Assembly (NCBI GenBank): GCA_018714405.1
Contig: DVNM01000036.1
Coordinates: 1-30,548, forward strand
DNA: 30,548 bases
From: Scybalenecus merdavium
GTDB lineage: Bacteria > Bacillota > Clostridia > Oscillospirales > Acutalibacteraceae
Reading direction: 5' to 3'
The notes below the pieces were generated by a model. That model was not told where the DNA came from, ran no database searches, and saw nothing but the letters and a program-made list of their open reading frames with translations. The position numbers were made by a program, and so were the translations under genes. This document shows positions 15,401 to 21,419 of this stretch, one piece after another. Positions within the stretch are counted from its first letter, which is position 1, and every line of letters starts with the position of its first letter.

Positions 15401-16214
15401 CGCCACTTCCAAGTAAATCCTGCTGCTCATAAAACAGGTAGTTTACCAGGTTGCCAACAACATCGTAGATACTTCTGTTCGCCGTGGGAGAGAAAGCATT
15501 GAAATAGAATCCCTCATCGCCAGTCGATGCAAACTTTGTGGGATAAAGATAACCGGCAAAGTTCAGCTGATCCAGACTATATGTATCAATCGCATCAACA
15601 AAGTCAGACAGCACCTTCTGCGCAACATCATTATCTTTATAATTCACCTTTGCATTATCGAGCAGATAATAATTGGTTGTGGTATCGCCGTTTGTCACTG
15701 TGTAGATGGGCGTTGTGTAGGTGGTTTTAAACGTATCAAAAACCGTCTGATAAGATGCCGGCAACGCACCCGCCACAGCGACGATCTGATCCATGTGGTT
15801 CATTGTGGCATCAATACGGTCGCCCGCATTGACGTTGGCCGTGGAATCCTCATTCAGCCCACGGGCCACTTCTTCTGTAACCACATACAGCCAGTACATA
15901 TAGTTACTAACTGTAAGCTCAAGTTTCTGATCTTCAGTCAGTGCTTTCAGGTCTGCAGAAACCTTGTTGTACGCTTCTTGTGCAGCCTGCTGCTTTTCAG
16001 CAGCGCCTTCTGCGTTAGGATCGCGCGGGTGCAGATTGCTGCGATGGTTGTCGTAGAAATCTTTGATTTCTTCTTCAACAGCAACGACCGCAGCGTCGCG
16101 TTCCGGCTCGGTCGTCTCTTCATCTGCTGCCATGGCGTAGAGGCCAACAGTCAGACTGGAGAGCACGATCAAAGCAGAAAGAAGCAGACTGATCAGTTTT
16201 TTGCTCTTCTTCAT
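12444..16214 (-). CDS. Large sortase-anchored surface protein (IPDTG)
   Basis: A 1256-residue secreted protein attached to the cell wall. A signal peptide (about 1-29, MKKSKKLISLLLSALIVLSS, AMA|A cleavage) is followed by about 930 acidic, mostly helical residues that I do not recognise. Then come two tandem ~80-residue modules (about 962-1040 and 1045-1124) with AGENGT(L/I)xPxG and GYVIDTLTV(N/D)G, like divergent InlB B-repeat domains. A Pro/Asp/Ser/Thr linker (about 1125-1180) is built from a 6-residue repeat PTDPSE. The sorting signal is IPDTG at 1217-1221, a hydrophobic segment (about 1226-1248) and a KKRGALNK tail. Probable role: adhesion or envelope structure (inference). A sortase B gene lies 1.3 kb away and is a natural candidate enzyme. 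TTTACA-17-TATACT drives it; a TetR-family gene is divergent. Confidence 0.9.
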   Translation of the reverse strand: MKKSKKLISLLLSALIVLSSLTVGLYAMAADEETTEPERDAAVVAVEEEIKDFYDNHRSNLHPRDPNAEGAAEKQQAAQEAYNKVSADLKALTEDQKLELTVSNYMYWLYVVTEEVARGLNEDSTANVNAGDRIDATMNHMDQIVAVAGALPASYQTVFDTFKTTYTTPIYTVTNGDTTTNYYLLDNAKVNYKDNDVAQKVLSDFVDAIDTYSLDQLNFAGYLYPTKFASTGDEGFYFNAFSPTANRSIYDVVGNLVNYLFYEQQDLLGSGADPTTFRGSNYVNRTGTSPNYSYAWKEGYSAETYINDFNTYVAAVEADKITPAKAVLEIILPVLEKFDEYKGLTNAINLLVAAGEDYYAGNPDVDAISTALDAVDNLSETASGMFTRFAQYMSSAMVLAYTVFNVYTSTDELTPELAYTKPSTVTTKTLYYFRSDLRNALADIQLDEFEEYVASIDLDNLSAEIIADVKAQYAALPSAQQGAVSADTLAKYMQIVKPASDTYNYKDELKSFVTTPVDKAAIGNNYMNAEGGLQLIVDALLPAISGLLGQEIDLNKILADNLYTDSIVEAIFDLYATLSHDTTDIGMMGMTLGDVIGMIISPSDLADMLEEEKFAGAVAKINTITEVTDEEEAQGINELDKLAALDFTDAELGFTNGDQQGFIDALLAVLRPITTLLAPDATIIIIKLGVQMCDYVNAEGEYVTGVYGNLIPLFEQLGMSSIPTAEEYADNYNAVLEESGENIAADEYLRPIVEALFTDVVAPIADDPLNGLIEFLPRLAYVIDGDRLNTYVKSAMAQLGGTLSGLAGSLDLSTAAINNMITGVSIDFSSAEGGLGLVDSTEPVVLTLKEIDWTALGNAAYVNLAESKSNTNDYFVLRTGETESVMVQLLTYLYNVAIADADNNETIHTLINALLGDMASLVNMLLLAPLEGAANANAAIGVLLNLLSNDLVAPVVKIPALEIVEMNNTAGENGTLDPAGEAVQGAKGGRYAYTVNANDGYVIDTLTVNGTVVEEASGLFHYSALAEVGSGISVTFKSDGTQPEPTVYTITATAGENGTISPSGKVQVEEGASQSFTITANEGYVIDTLTVDGVAVDAAKGQTSYVYDLTNVAADVAINVTFVEDATDPSDPTDPSEPTDPSEPTDPSEPTDPSEPTDPSEPTDPSKPTDPSQPTDPTQPSQEEPTTGVETPTVPGADDTTSPSSPDGGSNVGNPSIPDTGISEQATLAGGALILAAALISLAVVLVLKKRGALNK
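12673..12834 (-). repeat. 18-bp minisatellite encoding a Pro-Thr-Asp-Pro-Ser linker
   Basis: Nine consecutive 18-base units (plus-strand form GTCGGTTCGGACGGGTCT with variants) in frame with the surface protein. Central units are nearly identical and the edge units diverged, as expected of slippage-driven growth. Each unit adds 6 residues, so copy changes lengthen or shorten the wall-spanning stalk without a frameshift. Confidence 0.9.
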
Positions 16215-16272
16215 TTTCTCATACCTTTCTTAAAATTTAGTATTTTTCCGTCAGCAGAAAAACAGACCGATA

Positions 16273-16286
16273 ACTTAATTTTAAGT
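16273..16286. promoter_or_regulatory. Palindrome ACTTAA-TT-TTAAGT at the surface-gene start site
   Basis: A 14-base palindrome overlapping the -10 box and predicted transcription start of the surface protein gene. It is well placed to act as an operator, but AT-rich palindromes also arise by chance. Confidence 0.35.
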
Positions 16287-16312
16287 ATACATCATGCGAA
16301 AAACGTTGTAAA
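16284..16312 (-). promoter_or_regulatory. Promoter of the surface protein gene
   Basis: Minus strand TTTACA (16307-16312), 17-base spacer, TATACT (16284-16289). The leader is about 63 bases. The rest of the 546-base spacer (to 16760) holds the 10-mer repeats, the tetR promoter and its dyad, and a GC-rich patch (about 16530-16620). I see no gene in it. Confidence 0.7.
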
Positions 16313-16652
16313 TAGGTTGATTTTACCAAATTCAAAAACAGACTTTTGTGCAATCTAAACAAAGGATTCGTGAGCAGACGCTCGCACCAAAAGACGTATT
16401 TTAGAAAACAGACCGCCTGTTTGTCCACAAATAAAATTAATACGAAAAAGCGTCTTAAATTCAAACAACAAATCGTATAAAAAACATTACATTTTGTAAA
16501 GCAAGCAAGCCGTTGCAGCCGTTTTTTCATCCCCGGCGCCGGCGCATGCCACCCGTTTTTCGCATGCACTTTTGCACACAAACGGCAAACGCCCTTGCCG
16601 CTGCCTGCACAGCTGTAAAAAACAGACCGGCTGCGAAAAAATTGACATATTT

Positions 16653-16669
16653 TGCAAGAATCGCTTGCA
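16653..16669. promoter_or_regulatory. Dyad TGCAAG-N5-CTTGCA, candidate TetR-family operator
   Basis: A perfect 6+6 inverted repeat, 17 bases long, overlapping the -35 region of the tetR promoter, as expected of an autorepressor. A loosely similar sequence (TGCGAAAAACGTTGTA, 16295-16310) lies in the -35/spacer of the surface-gene promoter. The regulator-operator link is inference. Confidence 0.45.
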
Positions 16670-16693
16670 TAACCAAAAGCCGTAATGTATAAT
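16665..16693 (+). promoter_or_regulatory. Promoter of the TetR-family gene
   Basis: TTGCAT (16665-16670), 17-base spacer, perfect TATAAT (16688-16693). A perfect TTGACA at 16642-16647 is nearby but has no good -10 at the right distance. The leader is about 60-75 bases. Confidence 0.6.
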
Positions 16694-16760
16694 AAACGTA
16701 TATTAGATAGTTATTTCTTTTAACATCCAATATTATGTACTGCTCAACAAATTATGAAGG

Positions 16761-17429
16761 ATGGTATGCAAAACTTTGAAACAGACCGAAAAAAACAACA
16801 CCAGCCGTTTGGAGATCATACAGGCAGCCATTGCTGAATTTTCCAGCTACGGACCTGAAAAAATGTCTCTAAACCAAATGTGCCGCACACACAACATATC
16901 CAAAGGGCGGCTTTACCACCATTTTGCCTCAAAAAATGACATATTCTGTGCTTGTGTCAGCTATGTCATGGAACAATTTGTGGCAGACCTGGTACAATTT
17001 GAAGTGCGCCCCGACCAGTCGTTTCAGGAAAACCTGCACAACTACTATGTGTCGCGCATCCATTATTGGATGAAATTTCCAGACCATTACAATATGGTCA
17101 AGCTCGCCACTAACAATACAAACACCGAAATTTCCAAATGCATTCAACCGAGCATAAAAAAATATGACGATGCGGTGCTGAATAAGTTGGTAGAGATTTT
17201 ACGCTACGGCAAACTGCTGCAATGGCTGAACGACGAGAACCTGTCACAAGGGCTTACCAACATTGTGCGCGTGATGAACGAGGGGCTGTTTTTCCCTGAC
17301 ATCAGCCGCATTGTAAACGCCGTACGCCAGGGCCGCGACGATGTTGCCAAGCAGCGCAAGGATGACCTGATCCAGCTGTATGACCGCTTTATCGACACGA
17401 TCCTTTACGGCGTTTTGCCGCGGCAATAA
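16761..17429 (+). CDS. TetR/AcrR-family transcriptional regulator
   Basis: A one-component DNA-binding regulator of up to 222 residues. The N-terminal helix-turn-helix is typical: RLEIIQAAIAEFSSYGPEKM, then MCRTHNISKGRLYHHFASKND (about residues 19-60), where the YHHF recognition-helix ending is the TetR hallmark. The C-terminal 150 residues are a divergent helical ligand-binding domain; the ligand is unknown. The start is uncertain: the ATG at 16761 directly abuts GAAGG, too close for good initiation, and TTG at 16776 (codon 6) is an alternative. It is divergent from the surface protein gene and convergent with the ftsK-srtB operon, so it may govern the surface protein, itself, or both (inference). 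Confidence 0.88.
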   Translation: MVCKTLKQTEKNNTSRLEIIQAAIAEFSSYGPEKMSLNQMCRTHNISKGRLYHHFASKNDIFCACVSYVMEQFVADLVQFEVRPDQSFQENLHNYYVSRIHYWMKFPDHYNMVKLATNNTNTEISKCIQPSIKKYDDAVLNKLVEILRYGKLLQWLNDENLSQGLTNIVRVMNEGLFFPDISRIVNAVRQGRDDVAKQRKDDLIQLYDRFIDTILYGVLPRQ

Positions 17430-17439
17430 AAACTACACA

Positions 17440-17474
17440 AAAAAAGACCGGTTCAAACTGAACCGGTCTTTTTT
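17440..17474. terminator. Bidirectional terminator between tetR and srtB
   Basis: AAAAAAGACCGGTTCA / TGAACCGGTCTTTTTT, perfect 16-bp stem with a 3-base loop and A/T runs on both sides. Serves both convergent transcripts. Confidence 0.93.
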
Positions 17475-17490
17475 GTCTGTACAGGCGAAG

Positions 17491-18414
17491 TCAGGCAGCC
17501 TCATTCGCAGTGGAAGAAGCCTGTTCGGGGTCATTCTCTTTCGGGTACCAAAGCGCATCATCTTTATAAGGGTTTACAAGCCCGTACTTGTCGTACCAGA
17601 TCTGGGGATACTTGGGGTTCGCATTTTCCGTGGCGGCAGAGGTGTCCACCGAAGCGCTTTCTCCGTCGCGCACCATGCGCGCCACGATCACAATGCGGCA
17701 ATCCGCGCGGTAATCGTCTGTATCGACTTCACGCGTGCAGGTGGAAAGCGTTAAAAACTTGTCGTTTTCATTCACATCTACACCTGTGTCGTACAAAGAA
17801 CGTTTTTGCAGTTCGGCCATATAGCCCTCGTAATTCACACCGCCCATATGAGGGTAAACAAAGTTGAACACATAGCCGTTGTCCTCAGAAGCGGTGGCCG
17901 TAGTAATGAAAACGGCAAAAATTTTCCACTTGTGCATCTCATAAAGCGTGTTGAATTCTATAACGGGGTGTTCTTTGTAAAAATCGAAATCGCTGTATTT
18001 CACAAGCTGGGAAAACATGGTGGTATCCAGCCAGTTGTGACCGTAAATGACCGTATTCGTATCCAGCGTTTCGGCGTTGCAGTCGCTGGCCATATAAATA
18101 GAGCCGCGGCCCTCGTACTCTTTTTCAAAATTGCGGTGCAGGTAGTAGGAATCATCCTCTGCCTGCAGCACGGGATAATCGACCGTTGTGCCGTCAATTT
18201 TGATCCAGCCGACAAAGTCGTTATTTTTTGCATAATATTCTTCATACTCGGCCGGCACCGTCGTCTGCTCTTCGGCATGGTCGGTCTGCGCCGGCTGCTC
18301 GCTCGTCAGCTCAGGCAAAACGGCGTCGATCTGCGGCTGATAATAAAAATAAATCGCAACGGCCGTAACGACCAGGATCAAGACGATCAGGACTGCGGCT
18401 GTTTTTTTACTCAT
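17491..18414 (-). CDS. srtB: Class B sortase
   Basis: A 307-residue membrane-anchored transpeptidase that joins sorting-signal proteins to peptidoglycan on the outer face of the membrane. One N-terminal helix (about 6-25) is followed by a short linker and the catalytic domain: H126 in VIYGHNW, C226 in LTLSTCTRE, and probable catalytic R240 before IVIVAR. NNDFVGWIKIDGTTVDYPV is typical of class B. Its start overlaps the comF stop by 4 bases (ATGA), so it is translationally coupled and last in the operon. A terminator follows at 17440-17474. The IPDTG surface protein at 12444 is a plausible substrate, although sortase-motif matching in Clostridia is not settled by sequence. Confidence 0.92.
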   Translation of the reverse strand: MSKKTAAVLIVLILVVTAVAIYFYYQPQIDAVLPELTSEQPAQTDHAEEQTTVPAEYEEYYAKNNDFVGWIKIDGTTVDYPVLQAEDDSYYLHRNFEKEYEGRGSIYMASDCNAETLDTNTVIYGHNWLDTTMFSQLVKYSDFDFYKEHPVIEFNTLYEMHKWKIFAVFITTATASEDNGYVFNFVYPHMGGVNYEGYMAELQKRSLYDTGVDVNENDKFLTLSTCTREVDTDDYRADCRIVIVARMVRDGESASVDTSAATENANPKYPQIWYDKYGLVNPYKDDALWYPKENDPEQASSTANEAA

Positions 18415-19145
18415 AAAGAATCACTTTCCATAGAAGCTTCTGTCGCTTTGCGCGGCGTGATTTTGGTAATGGCAAACACAGCGGCACTGACGGACGCGGC
18501 ATCTGCCAAAAGCAGCATTTTGGCGCACTCGTCCAGCGTAGCGCCGGTCGTTTTAACGTCGTCCACCAAAAGGATGCGCTTGCCGCGCAGGTCAGCGCGA
18601 CGAACAGTTTTGTAAGCGCCGTAGACATTGGCGCGGCGGTCCGCCGCCTTTTGCCGGTGCTGCTCTTTATTATTTACCACTTTTCGAAGCAAAGTGCAAT
18701 AGGGTACATTCAGATGGCTGGCAAGCTCCCTGGCCAAAAGCGCGGACTGGTCGTAACCGCGCCTGCGCAGCCGCTTTTTGCCGACCGGCACCTCCGTGAC
18801 CAGGTCAAAAGACTGTGTACAGTAAAAAGTCTTTACACACTTTGCCATATCTGCGGCCATATTTTCGGCCAAAAACGGCATATTGCCGAACTTGAAATTT
18901 TGCAGTGCGCGTGCAGCCGAATCCGCATAATAGTACGGCGCAACGACCGCCTCGTAGTAAAGCTTTTTGCCTTTACAAGTGCAGTCCGCCTTGCTATGAC
19001 CGCAATGCAGACAAACAGGCGCCTCAATAACCGGCAGGCCGGTCCGGCACGATGGACACCGCTCCATATCAAACGCTACCATATCACCGCAAAAGGCGCA
19101 GCGGCGCGGAAACAAGCTGACCAGCAGCGCGTCTTTCAGCTTCAT
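18411..19145 (-). CDS. comF: ComF family protein
   Basis: A 244-residue cytoplasmic protein of the ComF/GntX family, linked to DNA uptake in competent bacteria. The N-terminal zinc-ribbon region has Cys pairs C16-C19, C30-C33, C45-C48 and C55-C57. The C-terminal phosphoribosyltransferase fold has the PRPP loop ILLVDDVKTTGAT at 191-203. It overlaps comEA by 4 bases upstream and srtB by 4 bases downstream. In Bacillus ComF works with the ComFA helicase and DprA; here it is beside comEA instead. Its presence shows part of the competence machinery, not that the organism is transformable. Confidence 0.92.
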   Translation of the reverse strand: MKLKDALLVSLFPRRCAFCGDMVAFDMERCPSCRTGLPVIEAPVCLHCGHSKADCTCKGKKLYYEAVVAPYYYADSAARALQNFKFGNMPFLAENMAADMAKCVKTFYCTQSFDLVTEVPVGKKRLRRRGYDQSALLARELASHLNVPYCTLLRKVVNNKEQHRQKAADRRANVYGAYKTVRRADLRGKRILLVDDVKTTGATLDECAKMLLLADAASVSAAVFAITKITPRKATEASMESDSL

Positions 19146-19567
19146 ACCGTTAAATACGGCGCGATCTGCGCATAAACGGCGTCACCAATGCCGGAGATGT
19201 TTTTGATTTGCTCCACAGACGTATAACCACCCAGTTCGTCGCGGTAAGCCAAAATCTGCGCTGCGCGCTTTTCTCCAATGCCGTTGATCGAGAGCAGCTC
19301 CTCCTGTGTGGCTGTGTTCAAATCGATTGGGTAAGTAAATTCCTTTACAGTTGTTGTCTGTTCCGGTGTAGCCGCAGCAGTCGTTTGCAACGCGCCGGCC
19401 GAAGCTGCGGCTGTGTCGGACGCCGACGCAGCTGCAGCAGACGAAGCGGCGGCAGCCGGTTCAGCTACAAAGGCCGGCTGTGAAAAACAGACATAAAGCA
19501 AAACGGCAGCAACAGCCATCAGACCAATGCCGATCAGTATGTACGTTTGCCGCTTATCGCTTTTCAA
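19142..19567 (-). CDS. comEA: ComEA family helix-hairpin-helix DNA-binding protein
   Basis: A 141-residue membrane-anchored DNA receptor. One N-terminal membrane helix (about 9-28) is followed by an Ala/Ser/Thr-rich linker and two helix-hairpin-helix motifs in the last 60 residues (IDLNTATQEELLSINGIGEK; YTSVEQIKNISGIGDAVYAQ), the standard ComEA end. It would bind incoming double-stranded DNA outside the membrane. The frame runs up to 19645, but TTG at 19567 gives a normal N-terminus, has GAGGCG about 5 bases upstream, and overlaps the stop of the preceding gene by 14 bases. No comEC follows; comF does instead. Confidence 0.88.
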   Translation of the reverse strand: MKSDKRQTYILIGIGLMAVAAVLLYVCFSQPAFVAEPAAAASSAAAASASDTAAASAGALQTTAAATPEQTTTVKEFTYPIDLNTATQEELLSINGIGEKRAAQILAYRDELGGYTSVEQIKNISGIGDAVYAQIAPYLTV

Positions 19568-21419
19568 AACGCCTCTTCCCTTTCCGTTTTGGAGTACCGC
19601 CCGGCGCCTGCCCAGGCGCTGCCGGCACAAGACAGTGCGCCCCATTGCCGATCAGGTCGTTTCTGCCGCAGCGACGCAATGCCGCACGCACCAGGTCGCG
19701 GTTTTTCGGGTCATAATACTGCAAAAGCGCACGCTGCATCGCCTTTTCCTGCGCAGATTTGGCTACATAGACAGGCTGCATCGTATACGGGTCAAGACCG
19801 GTGTAGAACATGCACGTCGAGATCGTGCCGGGCGTAGGGTAAAAATCCTGCACCTGTTCCGGCCGCACATGGTGCCCTTTTAAAAACAGCGCCAGTTCCA
19901 CAGCGTCCTCCAGCGTGCTGCCGGGATGGCTGGACATCAGGTAAGGCACCAGGTACTGCTCTTTGCCGATTTTGCCGGTAAAGGCAAAATACTTTTTGCA
20001 AAATTCCTCATACGCTTCAATATGCGGCTTTCCCATTTTGTCCAGCACCTGCGCCGAACAATGTTCCGGCGCCACTTTCAGCTGGCCGCTGATATGATAA
20101 CGCACAAGCTCTTTAAAAAACGTGTCGTCCGTATCGCGCAGCAGATAATCGTAACGGATGCCGCTGCGGATAAACACTTTTTTGACACCGGGCAAACTGC
20201 GCAGCGTGCGCAGTATATCCAGGTATTCGCTGTGGTCCACTTCCAGATTCGGGCACGGCGGTGCCAAACACTTTTTGCCTTTGCAAAGCCCGTGCGTTTT
20301 TTGGAACGTGCACGACGGATCACGGAAATTAGCCGTCGGGCCGCCAACGTCATGGATGTAACCCTTGAAATTCGGCTGGCGCGTCAGCAGCTTTGCTTCA
20401 CCAACAATGCTCTCTTTACTGCGCTTTGTAACGGCGCGCCCCTGGTGGAACGCGATGGAACAAAAATTGCACCCGCCAAAGCAGCCGCGGTTGTGCGTAA
20501 TGGAAAATTCCACCTCAGCAAGGCCCGGCACACCGCCCTGCTGCGCATACATCGGGTGCCAGGTGCGCTGGTAACCAAGCGCATACACACGGTCCAGTTC
20601 CTCCGTTTGAAGCGGCGGCATAGGCGGATTTTGCACGACCATCCACTTGCCGTGGCGCTGCTTGACGGCACGGCCGTAGACCGCATCCTGTTCGTCCTGC
20701 TCCACACGGCAGGATTTGGCGTATTCCTTTTTGGAGGCACGCACGTTTTCAAGCGACGGCACCTCCGTGCCGGTATACGGCGTATTGCGCACGTCGACTT
20801 TGTAAACCGTGCCGCGCACATCTGTAATGGCAGCGGCCGGTACGCCGGCGTTCATGCGCTCGGCGATCTCACAAACGGCTTTTTCACCCATGCCGTAGAT
20901 CAGCAGATCCGCGCCCGATTCGATCAAAACGGACGGCCGGATGGAATCAGACCAGTAGTCGTAATGGGCAAAACGGCGCAGCGACGCCTCCAATCCACCA
21001 ATCACGACCGGACAGTCCGGGTAAAGCTTTTTCAGTATTTTCGTATAGACCGTAACCGCGCGGTCGGGCCGCAAGCCGGCCTCGCCGCCGGGAGAATACG
21101 CATCTTTGCTGCGGCGGCGCTTGGCGGCAGTATAATGCGCCACCATGGAATCAATATTGCCGCTAGAGACCAGGAAGCCGAGCCGCGGGCGGCCGAAACG
21201 GCAAAAATCCTGCGCCTCTTTCCAATTCGGCTGGCAAAGCATTGCTACACGGTAACCCGCATCCTCCAGCACGCGCGAAATAATGGCTGCACCGAAGCTG
21301 GGATGGTCTACATAAGCATCGCCGCTGACGTAGACAAAATCTGCCTGCTCCCAGCCGCGCGCATGCATCTCCTGTGCCGTGACCGGCAAAAAATCACATT
21401 TCTGTGCCATCGTTTTCAT
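19554..21419 (-). CDS. YgiQ family radical SAM protein
   Basis: A 621-residue radical SAM enzyme of the YgiQ (UPF0313) family, of unknown function. The [4Fe-4S] cysteines form C-X3-C-X2-C in NRGCFGGCNFCSIAFHQGR (about residues 313, 317, 320). The N-terminal part (FLPVTAQEMHARGW, YVSGDAYVDHPSFG) is a cobalamin-binding-like domain, and the YDPKNRDLVRAALRRCGR end is typical of the family. Three in-frame ATGs occur; the one at 21419 has GGAGG 6 bases upstream, while the one at 21425 abuts it. The start lies inside the end of ftsK, and the stop overlaps the comEA start, so it is translationally coupled on both sides. It may have no functional link to its neighbours. Confidence 0.92.
   Translation of the reverse strand: MKTMAQKCDFLPVTAQEMHARGWEQADFVYVSGDAYVDHPSFGAAIISRVLEDAGYRVAMLCQPNWKEAQDFCRFGRPRLGFLVSSGNIDSMVAHYTAAKRRRSKDAYSPGGEAGLRPDRAVTVYTKILKKLYPDCPVVIGGLEASLRRFAHYDYWSDSIRPSVLIESGADLLIYGMGEKAVCEIAERMNAGVPAAAITDVRGTVYKVDVRNTPYTGTEVPSLENVRASKKEYAKSCRVEQDEQDAVYGRAVKQRHGKWMVVQNPPMPPLQTEELDRVYALGYQRTWHPMYAQQGGVPGLAEVEFSITHNRGCFGGCNFCSIAFHQGRAVTKRSKESIVGEAKLLTRQPNFKGYIHDVGGPTANFRDPSCTFQKTHGLCKGKKCLAPPCPNLEVDHSEYLDILRTLRSLPGVKKVFIRSGIRYDYLLRDTDDTFFKELVRYHISGQLKVAPEHCSAQVLDKMGKPHIEAYEEFCKKYFAFTGKIGKEQYLVPYLMSSHPGSTLEDAVELALFLKGHHVRPEQVQDFYPTPGTISTCMFYTGLDPYTMQPVYVAKSAQEKAMQRALLQYYDPKNRDLVRAALRRCGRNDLIGNGAHCLVPAAPGQAPGGTPKRKGKRRFEKR

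Larger units (their letters stand above)
16258..16789 (+). repeat. Four copies of AAACAGACCG between surface gene and tetR
   Basis: The 10-mer AAACAGACCG ends at 16269, 16415, 16629 and 16788, always in the same orientation, with A-rich bases before it. A truncated AAAACAGAC lies near 16336. Spacing is irregular (146, 214, 159). One copy flanks the surface-gene start region, one lies just before the tetR promoter and one in the first tetR codons. Possibly regulator sites or remains of a repeat; role unknown. Confidence 0.6.

Noticed and set aside
16527..16730. 67-codon minus-strand ORF with a hydrophobic stretch
   Set aside because: No ribosome binding site, it overlaps the tetR promoter and dyad, and its end is a GC-rich low-complexity Arg run.
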